A stretch of 64,000 nucleotides of DNA. Origin: [Phialemoniopsis] sp. UDSM-2020. Its lineage: Eukaryota; Ascomycota; Sordariomycetes; Thyridiales; Thyridiaceae. Below the pieces are notes generated by a model that was not told the DNA's origin, did no database searches, and was given only the letters and a program-made list of their open reading frames with translations. Positions 1 through 10,210 of the stretch are shown here, one piece after another. How positions within the stretch are numbered: position 1 is the stretch's first letter; every line of letters begins with the position of its first letter. The position numbers were made by a program, and so were the translations under genes. The stretch covers positions 1,550,001-1,614,000 of the forward strand of contig JAEILZ010000004.1 of the NCBI GenBank assembly GCA_018873225.1, in the 5' to 3' direction.

Positions 1-1584
1 GAAAAGAACCCGCTGTCGCCCGTCTACACGCAGACTCGAAATGTTTCTTTCTTCTTTTGCCCTTTTCTTGTGGCACGGATGCTCCTCCATTATAAAGCTA
101 GAATGAGGAAAGCAATGATGGTGTTTCAAGTCGAAATATGACCATCAAAGTACTTCACTCAAAAGGCTTGGCAACTGAACCGTCTTCCGTCAGCTTCAGG
201 TCGGGTATTCATTGTCGGCGGCGGTGGCGCGTCCCTCCCGCTGCCAACAGTGGACCAGACGCCGCCTGTGTAACCCGGGCGTACCTACTGTGCGTTTGGG
301 GCTCGTGTTCAACCTCGTTTAGACACGTTCAATGCAAGTTGGTCAAGGATTGTCATTGGTGGTCAGCAGAGGTCAGACCCAGCCTACCATGGGGTCAGTT
401 GGCTGCTATCATAAGCAAAGCAAATTGAACCAGGGCGGGTTTCTAGTAAACCCCGATCGCGCACGTTCTGTTGATTGCATGCACGGAAGCCTTGCGATAG
501 ACCTACTCCTCCAGGGCTACCTTCTCATGCAGCCAAGTTGGGGATGTTCTCCACGACGGATAGTTATTCCTTGTGCGACCAAACTCTGGTCTTCAAGGCT
601 GCATTGCCTGACATCCGGCTACATGTAGGTTACTTATTACCAGCCAATAGGGCCCTGACGCCTGAATGATCTCACATGCACACCACAAGAGAGTGAAGGA
701 GGTGGTTTTATGAAGAGAAGACATCAACAGGTAGTTACTCGAAGATCTTGCTTGTGTGGGCTGTTTATCTCCATCGTCCTCCGTACATGGCCTGGCAATC
801 ATTGGGTCTGCGTGGTGGTGTGCGTGCGCTTGCTGATGCAGTATAACACATAAGGCCCCCTTCTGACCAGGAATCGTATTTGCAAGGTCCACACGGTCCA
901 GCTCGCTATTTCTCTTCCCACCTGGCGGTCTCGCATCGGAGTCGATACCCTGGCTGGCCCGAAAAAGAAGGTCAGGCCAGTCCTCCACAACCAGACATCT
1001 CGCCCAGTACTGAAATTCAAGGCGGCAATACTCATCCAACTTTACTCCAAGTATTTCTTCTCATAAACTTACCTACCTGTTCAATCACAACTCAAAGGAC
1101 CTCATGGCCTATCGGACTGCTTCGCTTCCCTGGCTTCAGTGACCTTGAAGCGCCCGTTTGCGACGGCCATTTCAGGCTGATCTTGGCGAGCCTCTCGGTG
1201 ACGCACAACTTGTTTCCACTCATTGCGAGATCTTCGGCGGCCACTAGAGCCATCACCCGCGTGGCATCCACTTGGCACTTACACAAACGTCTGAGCTAGT
1301 ACATCAACAGTGGGAATCCGCTTAATTGTATCCTTTATGAATAGTCGTTCAGAGATCTAGTTTCAAGGATTCCCCGAGTCTTTTTTGATAAACTCGGAAT
1401 CATAGGTCGAGCGCATGAAGAGATCTCCGGCATTACGCAATGCCCAGTTTGTTGACCGCTCACACCCGGCCTCCGATCTCACACATGACAACAGAGACGA
1501 CGACCACACGAGCTTGAGACTTCAAGGTGCTCTCAAGATCATCTGCTCTCCGGTGTAGAGGGGTCATGTTGCCAGTGTCCGGCA
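1..1584. other. Gene-free left edge
   Basis: No reading frame here resembles a known protein. It lies directly upstream of the GNAT gene, where homologues of that gene would carry their glycoside hydrolase family 3 (GH3) catalytic domain. I see no GH3 motif such as the KHFPGHG-type loop in any frame. Stops at 1453-1455 and 1486-1488 close the frame of the downstream gene. A TACCTACCTG tetranucleotide-type repeat lies near 1070. Confidence 0.5.
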
Positions 1585-3308
1585 ATGCAGAGCGCGTATG
1601 CCAGTACTGGATCTCCTGGGTCCAATAACCCACAGGAGGCAGGAGCAGTACTCGTCCGGGACGCACAGTCGTGCATACCTCTTTCCAAGGTGCTTTCGGA
1701 AGGCGATCTCTTGTACATTTTCACCCCAGTCGTCGCTCCCCAGGATCCCAGTGGCCCAGGCCCCAACAACCCGCCTTCTGACCCCTTCGAGGTCTTTGGA
1801 AGAGCGCTGGCAAAGTACCATCCGTGGATTCGCCATGTTCCCTACAATGCCCGTGATCAGATCACCCCGTACCATGCAACCCATGTCAACTTTGCAAGGG
1901 CTGTCATATTCGTCGTCTCCGGACCTCCTAGGCCGGGGCAGCCTTCACAGCTTGAGCTGTCGGAAATGACCCGAGCCATCAGCGAGCCACGGCCTCATAT
2001 AATTCTGGCCTGCTGCAGGCTCCAGGAGTTGCTTGACGGTCCCGAGGACAGATATCCGACTGTCATTGAGATACCCGGCTTTCGTCGCAAAGAGCTCGAA
2101 GCGGCAGCAGAGCTCCTATTTGGGCGGCATGTCTCGCCGGCAATAACGACACCAGCTACTCAAAGCTCCGGCTTCGCGCCCCGGAAATGGGTTGTCGAGG
2201 TATGGGATGCTGCCAGAGACCTCACCACCGTCCTGGAGCTTTGGTGCCAGTGTCTCCCTGATTGCTTCCGCCTCGATCGCTTTCGTCTGCAGTCCTTGTT
2301 GCAACGAGACGGCTATGCGATGCATTATGTGGTCCGTGACGAGCACAGCAAAGAGGTCTTGGGGTTCTGTGCCACTTATACGACATTCATGGACGATCAA
2401 GACTCGAGACTTCTGGGCTCTCTAGCCGCAATCATTGTCAAACCCTCCTTTCGGAGGAGAGGTATTGGCCTAAGCCTCCATGACCATGCACTACGTCAGC
2501 TATCAAGAATCCGGGGCGTCTGCAGACTGCAGCTTGGTAGCGCCTTCCCTCGACTTCTGTACGGCGTGCCCATGGAGTTCACCTCGGAGGACTGGTTTCG
2601 TCGCCGGGGTTGGCGAATCGATGAGCTAGGGCCGGGAACAGGCCAAGAAGTCTGCGACTGGCTTTTGGACTTTGAAGACCGACCTCTGAGCGAGTTCTCA
2701 TCGTCTAATCTGACTTTCAGGTCTTGTGAGATCCACGAGTACAGCAAAGTCTTAGAGATAGTAGCGAGAGAGTCACAACGGAAGGACAACATGGGCTGGT
2801 ACGACCAGTACAATCATCTAGACGGCACGATGCACATCAACGAGGTCGTCCTTGGCCTGGAGGAGGACAACATTGTGGCAGTTGCTATCACGTACATTCC
2901 AAACCGCGGAAGCCCTATCGCCGACGATTTGATCTGGGCTGGAACAATACCAGGCAATGTTGGCGGCGTGACATGTATCTGCATACTAGGTACGTATAAA
3001 GGAAAACCCAAAATACCGCATGTGTCCGCCTGATCTAATCAATAATTTCACACTAGATGACATACTGCGGTATGCGACACGAGACTCTGTGATTATACGA
3101 CTGTTGGATGCCTGTGTGCAGGGCCTTCGCAATCAAGGCATGCAGAGAATGTTTCTTGATGCTGTAAAAGGAGGCCAAGAAGGCTTTCAGTCCTTAGGTA
3201 CGCATGCATTATTCGCTCCTCTACACTTCCAGTGGCCTCGCAATGTACTGAAACTATCCAGGCTTCCGCAAGTGGGCAAGATATAGAGACGTCTGGCGGG
3301 ACGTGTAA
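1585..3308 (+). CDS. GNAT acetyltransferase, apparent C-terminal part of a GH3/GNAT fusion
   Basis: Exons 1585-2989, 3057-3197 and 3262-3308 give 530 residues; both introns have GTACG donors and phases fit. Residues about 15-190 look like the tail of the GH3 fold (AGAVLVRDAQSCIPLSKVL, then LLYIFTPVVAP), as in fungal beta-N-acetylhexosaminidase-like proteins that fuse GH3 to an acetyltransferase. Residues about 205-350 form a GNAT domain with the acetyl-CoA loop IIVKPSFRRRGIGLSLHDHA; a second GNAT-like half follows and ends in GFRKWARYRDVWRDV. The frame is closed upstream by a stop at 1486-1488, so roughly the first 350 residues of a usual fusion are absent. It may be a remnant, or a free acetyltransferase if transcribed from here. 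Family assignment is from memory of the fusion architecture; acetyl-acceptor unknown. Confidence 0.7.
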
Positions 3309-4727
3309 GGCCGGCAACAAGTTTCAACCCAAGCCCAAGCTCCAGCACTCGGCCGAGCCGAGTATCGGTGTCAAGGCTGCTTTCACCAGCATTTTTCAGC
3401 GACCAAGGGCGGCATTCTTGAGATACCCAATATGTCGTACACCACTGTCATTTCTCTTCGACTATCCAAAGCAGTCATTGATGTAAAGGCAGGATTTCAG
3501 GAGAAGACGATCAGCACGAAAGGGGCACAATATACACGATGGGATTAAAACAGTGGATGAAAGGGAACGCGGGCGGCAAAATGCCACCGAGGCAGATTGA
3601 AGTAATTTTCCCCTTGGATCCTGGAGTGAAAACTACCTCAATTTCGCAACCATTGCGCTCTATCGAGGAATACGAAGCGCACCTCAGCACTCCTACAGCA
3701 CAAGTGGTCGTGGCGGCCCAGGCTGTTACGCTGTTACGGCCTTGGCCGCACGGCAAAATAATATACGAGCTCTCATAATCTGCAATTGATATCCGGCGGA
3801 TATCAATCAACACAAGACTCACAACGTTGAAGAGCAGCGGCTGTCGTAGAGCATCGATGGGCCTCAGCCTGGTCATCCCACCTGCCGTGTAACCACATCT
3901 GTTGAAATTTCTGATGACTTACACGCCGGACTCATGCAGGTGTGGGCGCACTGACAACCGCGTGCACTGATGCCGCATGTTACGAGGCGCCGCGGAGGAT
4001 GCACCTTGTCTGCCAACTCCGTCGACCGCCCATATATCCCCGCCCGGCGTAGCATTCAGGGTAAACGAGGGCAGAGAGGGTGCGTGCTATTCCCGACCAC
4101 ACTCCATCCTGATCGGGAAGGGATCGATGCTTCTCAAGCTTCGAGAATCAAGACTTGACAAGGGCAAAAGAAAGAAAATGATTCACACAAAGTCCGATCC
4201 TGCGCCGCAATGTTACACATGCCGGCACAAGCGCATCTGTGCGGCGCGGGCCCACACACCCTCTCTTTACTCCATCTTCCATGTTCCAATGCTGGACCTA
4301 CGAAGAAGTGTCCCTGCTCTCCAGTTGCGATTCGTTGGGAAGTGGCCTGCGTTCTGCGCTGTCCTCGCATGCCGGAGGGGCCGGTACGGTCAATAACAGC
4401 GCATACATTTTGGCTGTGACATTTGCTTGTCACTAACTACCCTGGTTTAGAACTTGACATTTACACTCTCCTCCGTGTCTATAAGATACTGTTGGGGCCA
4501 ATGCTGACCCAGATGACTGTAATTGTTTGTACTGAAACAACTGGGATCTATCATATTCAAGCAAGATATGAGAACCCAACCTGAACAGCCGGATCCTGCG
4601 GTTGAGCAAATTGTCAGGATCTACCAGGTGTACAGGCGGGGAAGGGAATCTCAACCCCACGACGTTGACAGATACCCCTGTTCTCCAGCCATCGAATAGA
4701 AATCTGACCTCAAGCCAGTAGGCAATC
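3309..4727. other. Gene-free stretch
   Basis: No supportable gene. Short open frames on both strands lack domain motifs or splice structure. The right end lies just upstream of the ubiquitin fragment and could be copied promoter or leader sequence, but nothing in it proves that. Confidence 0.45.
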
Positions 4728-4853
4728 ATGCAGATCTTCGTCAAGACCCTGACGGGCAAGACTATCACCCTTGAGCAGCCATCGATCTACTCTTTTCTTG
4801 GTTTAGACACATGTTTACTTCCCCTCCGGTTGACAGCGCTTGGACGGCCTTGA
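4728..4853 (+). pseudogene. Ubiquitin 5' fragment (first 16 codons) fused to unrelated sequence
   Basis: The frame starts MQIFVKTLTGKTITLE, identical to residues 1-16 of ubiquitin (4728-4775), with frequent fungal codons such as ATC, TTC, GTC and AAG. It then leaves ubiquitin completely (QPSIYSFLGLDTC...) and stops at 4851-4853, giving a 41-residue frame. There is no GT donor at the break, so this is not an exon boundary, and I see no later piece of ubiquitin downstream. Ubiquitin is almost invariant, so the match is diagnostic. The lack of decay suggests a recent partial copy of a polyubiquitin or ubiquitin-ribosomal fusion gene. Whether it is expressed is unknown. Confidence 0.85.
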
Positions 4854-5320
4854 CGTATCTATCTTTGGTAGCATTCTTTTCTTTGGTTGACTGCCACCTT
4901 GCGCGGGATGTGCCGAGCTCAGGGCCATAGATAACAAGACGAACTCCCTTTCAAACACACCGATTCGCGTAATGTAGACTTTCTCCCAGGTCGGCCACTC
5001 ATCACACAGCGGATAGATATCCGATCTTCGTCACGATAGATAGAGAGTGTGAACTGTCAAAGTAGATGCGTAGAAAAGATACAAGCTTTTTGTGGTATAC
5101 CTAAGCAGTCCCCTTCTCAAAGGTCCTGATGAAAACGCCTAGTAAAACAGACAAGCTTGAAGTGCGTCCGTCTTTTTGGACCACTTTCCCAAAGCTTCAT
5201 GAAGCTGAGTTCTTCAAATTCTCCCCTGATTTTTTGGTGTCCCCCTTCGTCCAACTTTCTACATATAAGTACCGTACATAATCATGTCACTCGTGAGGGA
5301 AAAGCCGTGCCCTATATGCA
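4854..5320. other. Gene-free stretch downstream of TSC2
   Basis: Probably holds the 3' untranslated region and polyadenylation zone of the minus-strand TSC2 gene. No gene or structured element recognised. Confidence 0.5.
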
Positions 5321-8300
5321 CTAGGCCCATTTAGAAAAGTCGAGCGAGTCAACCACCGAGTCAATCCCAGTCGCCTGCATGATCTCTGTGTTGTCCGTCG
5401 GCGCCGTAGACAGCGTCGAAGATCTGTGGCTGGTCTGCTCGCTTGTGTTGGTGAAGAAGGTTGCGACTGAGGATCTTCGGAGGCTGCTGAAACTGTCCCT
5501 GACGCTACTTGGAGGTCGCGAGCTAGCATCACCGACATGCAGTGTTTGCGACTGTTGTTGTTGCATCGCCTGCTGCTGTTGCTGGTATTGTTGCTGGTGA
5601 TGTGCTATCGTCCCAGCAGAGACGGTGCCTGGGCCGCCCATCGACGTTGACGGCGGGGAAGTCGTGGCCGGAGCCGGCGTCTTCGGTCCGTAACGATCAC
5701 GCAGCCTGTTGATCTCGCGCAAGCGATTGCGCCACGACGAGACGTTGTCGCCGCCTTCGCGATTGGCCCAGACAAGCGAGAAGACCGAGGCGCTGAGCGC
5801 CAGGAGACGCACGAACCCGGGTAATGCCTTGAGACTGACCATCTTCGTTTCTGCAGCAGGCGAGATTTCCGGGAAGCCCGGCTTGCTCATGACCTGCACT
5901 CTGTAGAATGGTGAGAACTCCTGCTTCGTCTCTGTCGTGGAGCCCTTCTCCTCGGTGGAGCCGCTCTGCTCTCTACTGGCGACAAAGGAGGCCCTCGACT
6001 CGGGTGTGATGACGATATTGACATAGTTGAACTCGGATGGGAAGGTGTCGAACCGGAAGGGCAATCCCGAGTCGTTGAACATGATGTTGACAAAGTCGTT
6101 GCCGATGTGTTTCTTCTTGTTGATGCACTGCGCGTCGTGCTCTAGATTGGTAGGCATCTGGGTCGTGACGTGATATATAAGTTCCGTCACTCGATCGCGC
6201 CAGGCAAATGTGTACTGTCCATCCGTATCATACTCCCGGTCAAGGCCCTGTGTGTTGAAGGTTGCGCCTTGCAGTTTGACCAATGTGCCTAGCCCATTCA
6301 GGAACTCGACATAGTCACTGCTGCCGGAGACATTGCTGAGAATTGCCACCTCGTCCGTCTGGCCTTCGCCAATGTAAACCACACCCACCTTGTGGCCATC
6401 AACGGTCGATATCCTGTCAAAGGTTCTAATAGCTCGACCCACTATTTCATCGTCGGGTAGAGGCACCGGTCTCAGGGTCGAATCGTTGGCCTGCGGAGTG
6501 GAAGAAAGCAGCTGGACTAGGAGATGACTGGGAAGGACTGTGTTGCTGAAGAGCTGCTGTGCATCCATGGCCGTATCGGTAGGGCGGTTGGACTGGTGAG
6601 GCGGAGGAGGGCGGAAGCTCTCGCGAATCAAGTAAGAAGAGGTTCCTGAGGGCTGTCGCTTGGTGATCTGGGCCCATCCCGCCTCTGCAGCCTGCTTGAT
6701 TGTGACAATGCTATGGCCAACGAGCCACCGTTTCTCGGAAATCTTGCCATAGTTCTGCTCCGTGAACAATGCGTCCTCGATGGAATCATCAGCGTCACTG
6801 AATGCGATCCGCTGCATGAAGTCGAGAGTGACCTGCGCTTGCTCATCACTAACTTGTCGCCCGTCGTTGTCTGTGAACAGTCGGCTTGCGATCCAGCCAA
6901 CCTGATTCACCCGGTCGGGCAGCTTGAGAGCAAGAAACCAGAAGGTGATGACATGGTACGCCAAGGCGTAGACATACTGAGGAAGATCGTCGGAGGCGCT
7001 TGGTCGTCCAGTCGTCTCGCCTCCCACTGCTAACGACTCACTAGGATGACTGGCACGGGAACCTCGCCTGCTATCTCGAACTGTCCGAAGATATCCAAAG
7101 GAGATTCCAAAGACGATTCGATACTCGTCCTCGCGGAAGTTGGAGTAGAGCTTCGGGAGACGACTGAGGCCTACCAAAAACTCCAAGATATGCATAGCAA
7201 CGGCCGGCCGGGTAATGATCTGCGACATCTTCTGCAGAATAGTTACGAGACACTTGCTGATAGATAAAGGTACCTCATGGCAGCACATCGAGAGCGCGTG
7301 GATGCACGATACAGCTGTCTTGTCTCCAATGCCTTGCATGAATGTTCGCACAATCTCATCCTCGTCACTTTTGTGAAAGTGCTCATGATAACTGAGGATC
7401 ATCGTCAGAGTGTGGTACAGACATATCAAGATCTCTGGTCGACGTAGGCCGGACGAGCTCGGGGGCTCAACGTAAGTGTTCGTTCTGATCTGCTCGCAAA
7501 GGAGCTTTCGAATGTCCTGGACTTGTGCAATGGCGTCCCGGAAGATGGCGTGGTTGCTCAGCTGGGACGGCAAATGTACTAGGATGAAGCTGTAGACTTC
7601 CCAGTCGCCGCCACATCCGTTGTAGAATAGACTTGTCACTGCCTCCAGCCACGTTGCCATGCCCAACGCCTTTTTGGACTGCTCAAAATCGAAGCCATCG
7701 GTTACAGTAGCGTGATTGAAGTGTGAGAATAGGACTGGGCTGGCGGACAGCGTTGGCTGCTCAGGCAGGGCGTCTACATCTGGCACAGCCCAGAGCTGCT
7801 GATATTTGGGAGCTGTTGGAGCCTTGGTCGTACTCGCAGATCGTATTGGCAAGAGTCTTTCTGGGGTCTGGCCTTGGCCAAATGACGTCCCTCTCGATGT
7901 ACGTGAAGGCGGCCCTTGTTCGGACCGCGTTGACCGGATCGTGGAAGCAGCGTCATCAGCAAGCTTCCGTGCGAGCGACCCTTCCGTACGATATAGTGTA
8001 TTGCCAAGGCCTTCAGACTCCACGTCAGAAGTGATGAAGATCCTGTTTGCGTAGTCTGCGCGAAGACGGAACAAAAGTCTCATGGCTGTAAGCCGAGCAT
8101 CGCTTTCGCAGCTATTAGACCTTGCGATGTGAACGAGCGAGTTGAAAGACTTGATGGCTTTTCTGACATCAGTGTTCATAGACTTCATGAAAATCTGGAC
8201 ATAGCCACGTGTGACGACGTTAGAAGGACTTTGGTTTGCACAATAGCCTGGCCGATCGGCGGATCTGGCTGGACCAGAGGCAACGGGCGAGGACATTGCC

Positions 8301-10210
8301 GATGACAGGCGATCGTTAGCGACTATGCCCTTGAGAGTGTCTATGATGAAGTCGAACAATTCCGTGTCTGCTGAAATCGCAACCGAAACCAAGAATGATA
8401 TGGTATCTTGCAGGAGAAGAGTATCGGTCTCTTCGCCAATGCCGGCGAGGAGGGTCCGGACTAGATCGGGCACGTGGTGTGCATCAACTGCATCTTCAAC
8501 CAGTTCTAGCATGCCATAGACATCAGTCACGATCTCCAGAGCCCGCAAACGAATCAAGGTTGACCGCTGGCGGTTTAGGAAGAAAGAATCCAGAACAAGT
8601 TTGAGATTCTCCTCCCACTGCAGGTCCGATGGGAAACAACATCGAAACTCCTTGAAATAATCCAAGACGAGACCGACAGCAGAGTCTTGGAGGTTTTGAT
8701 GGATTTGCGTGAAGAAGTTGATACAGTCTTGCCTCTGGATAAGGTCCGATCGCCGTTCTTTGAGAATTTCCTCGAGTCGGATTGCCAGTCTCCTCAGTTC
8801 CGAGCCCGCGGGATCATCACCCTTTTCTGTGTCATCTTTTCCCAACGAGCCTTGAGATCGAATGCTTTCTCCATCGCTTGGAGGTGAAGTACTCGCCTTC
8901 CGTGCGCAAGTCGCTGCCACACTGAAGATCATAGACCAGTCTTCCTCGACTAACGCAGGATTGATTTTGCGATCACCGTCATCGAACAATGAATTGACGA
9001 GTTTGAGTGCTTCGTTAACAATCCTTTGTGACGACGTTTGTTCCACCACGTTAACAAGTCCGTCTATCAACAACGCGAGGGGAACCTGAGGGTATCCTTT
9101 CCCTGCATTCTTGGCCACCAGCTTTTGCAATGCAGAAAGAGCACCCCTAACCTCCCTATTTGCTTCTTTGAGGTCCACCCCCTCAAGGGGATAGCGCCGG
9201 AGGACGTTGAGCAATATCTGGACCGTAGTCTGGCCGTGATGAGATTTGCACAAGTTGGCCATGGCATGCCATGAGTCCTTTTGCAAATTGTGTACAAGGC
9301 AATAGATGGAGCTGAGAACCTTGACGCAGCGACTCAGATTCTCGGCGGGGATGGAACCAAACGTGATGATGGCATTGGTGACATCAATGCAGGCTCTCAG
9401 ATCTTCTTCAGAATTGGTACTCATGCAAATCTCCAGGAGCATATCGATCAGACCCCCGACCGCCTGATCATCGGCCACTTTGAAATTGAATTTGATGACG
9501 TCGAGGATGAATGAGAAAAGTTGAGAGAAGTTCTTGTCCTCGCCCGAGAGAGGTGCTTTGCCCTTGAAACCCTTTGGCGGACGAGACGCATGCTTCCGGG
9601 CGGCTTTAACGGCTCGGTATGTGTCGCGAAGCCAGCGGGTGAGCAGTGGAATGACATCGTAATCGAAGCCAGAGAGGTCGCGCCCATGTTTTGTGAGATC
9701 TACAATGGCAGCAAGCTGAAGATGGAAATCTTCGGGATCGGATGGGGCAGAGAGTGTCTGGAAGAATTCTCGCCGTTCCAGGTCAGTCGATAGATTATGC
9801 TTGACACATTCCGTGAGCAATTCCCAGCCGGCCACCCTGACGTTGGGAGGGTTGTCTCGCTGTATAAGGTCCTTTCCTGCATACCAGATATCGAGGACAG
9901 GGCTGAGCGGATAGTCGGCGATGGCATAACGTAGCGTGTTGGCTGCTGCGACACGCTCGTGGAAAGGGCCATTCTTTAACTTCTCGAAGGTTTCTGTATG
10001 GTTCGGAGGCAGCCCGCGAGGGCCCGAGTTCGGTAGGGTGACATCGATGTGTTCGGAGGACAGTTGGGTAGTCGGGACGGAGGATGACGCTGGAGCTGGC
10101 TGCCCCGTCTTGGACAACTTGGAGCTTGTCAGGCCCTTGAAGACGCTGGCGAGCCCTCCAACGCTGCGGCCCTCAAGCGGTTGGGACCCATCTCCTGAGG
10201 CAGGTGACAT
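5321..10210 (-). CDS. TSC2: Tuberin homologue, Rap/Rheb GTPase-activating protein
   Basis: One uninterrupted exon of 1629 residues. Tuberin is the GAP subunit of the TSC complex that switches off the GTPase Rheb and so restrains TORC1. The first two thirds are helical HEAT-like tuberin sequence. The C-terminal Rap-GAP domain spans roughly residues 1270-1455, beginning near VGVVYIGEGQTDEVAILSN. It contains KKKHIGNDFVNIMF at about residue 1365, which carries the catalytic asparagine thumb. The tail is low complexity with a glutamine-rich run (near 5540-5600) and ends DSLDFSKWA. Length matches other fungal tuberins. The start used is the first ATG, followed by SPASGDGSQPLEG; the same frame stays open upstream for about 36 codons without a further ATG, so an extra 5' exon is possible. 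It faces CSE1 across about 1.9 kb. Confidence 0.93.
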   Translation of the reverse strand: MSPASGDGSQPLEGRSVGGLASVFKGLTSSKLSKTGQPAPASSSVPTTQLSSEHIDVTLPNSGPRGLPPNHTETFEKLKNGPFHERVAAANTLRYAIADYPLSPVLDIWYAGKDLIQRDNPPNVRVAGWELLTECVKHNLSTDLERREFFQTLSAPSDPEDFHLQLAAIVDLTKHGRDLSGFDYDVIPLLTRWLRDTYRAVKAARKHASRPPKGFKGKAPLSGEDKNFSQLFSFILDVIKFNFKVADDQAVGGLIDMLLEICMSTNSEEDLRACIDVTNAIITFGSIPAENLSRCVKVLSSIYCLVHNLQKDSWHAMANLCKSHHGQTTVQILLNVLRRYPLEGVDLKEANREVRGALSALQKLVAKNAGKGYPQVPLALLIDGLVNVVEQTSSQRIVNEALKLVNSLFDDGDRKINPALVEEDWSMIFSVAATCARKASTSPPSDGESIRSQGSLGKDDTEKGDDPAGSELRRLAIRLEEILKERRSDLIQRQDCINFFTQIHQNLQDSAVGLVLDYFKEFRCCFPSDLQWEENLKLVLDSFFLNRQRSTLIRLRALEIVTDVYGMLELVEDAVDAHHVPDLVRTLLAGIGEETDTLLLQDTISFLVSVAISADTELFDFIIDTLKGIVANDRLSSAMSSPVASGPARSADRPGYCANQSPSNVVTRGYVQIFMKSMNTDVRKAIKSFNSLVHIARSNSCESDARLTAMRLLFRLRADYANRIFITSDVESEGLGNTLYRTEGSLARKLADDAASTIRSTRSEQGPPSRTSRGTSFGQGQTPERLLPIRSASTTKAPTAPKYQQLWAVPDVDALPEQPTLSASPVLFSHFNHATVTDGFDFEQSKKALGMATWLEAVTSLFYNGCGGDWEVYSFILVHLPSQLSNHAIFRDAIAQVQDIRKLLCEQIRTNTYVEPPSSSGLRRPEILICLYHTLTMILSYHEHFHKSDEDEIVRTFMQGIGDKTAVSCIHALSMCCHEVPLSISKCLVTILQKMSQIITRPAVAMHILEFLVGLSRLPKLYSNFREDEYRIVFGISFGYLRTVRDSRRGSRASHPSESLAVGGETTGRPSASDDLPQYVYALAYHVITFWFLALKLPDRVNQVGWIASRLFTDNDGRQVSDEQAQVTLDFMQRIAFSDADDSIEDALFTEQNYGKISEKRWLVGHSIVTIKQAAEAGWAQITKRQPSGTSSYLIRESFRPPPPHQSNRPTDTAMDAQQLFSNTVLPSHLLVQLLSSTPQANDSTLRPVPLPDDEIVGRAIRTFDRISTVDGHKVGVVYIGEGQTDEVAILSNVSGSSDYVEFLNGLGTLVKLQGATFNTQGLDREYDTDGQYTFAWRDRVTELIYHVTTQMPTNLEHDAQCINKKKHIGNDFVNIMFNDSGLPFRFDTFPSEFNYVNIVITPESRASFVASREQSGSTEEKGSTTETKQEFSPFYRVQVMSKPGFPEISPAAETKMVSLKALPGFVRLLALSASVFSLVWANREGGDNVSSWRNRLREINRLRDRYGPKTPAPATTSPPSTSMGGPGTVSAGTIAHHQQQYQQQQQAMQQQQSQTLHVGDASSRPPSSVRDSFSSLRRSSVATFFTNTSEQTSHRSSTLSTAPTDNTEIMQATGIDSVVDSLDFSKWA
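5540..5602 (-). repeat. CAG/CAA glutamine repeat inside TSC2
   Basis: On the minus strand this reads as an interrupted run of CAA/CAG codons (HHQQQYQQQQQAMQQQQSQ) in the tail after the GAP domain. Such tracts vary in length between strains; no function is implied. Confidence 0.8.
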
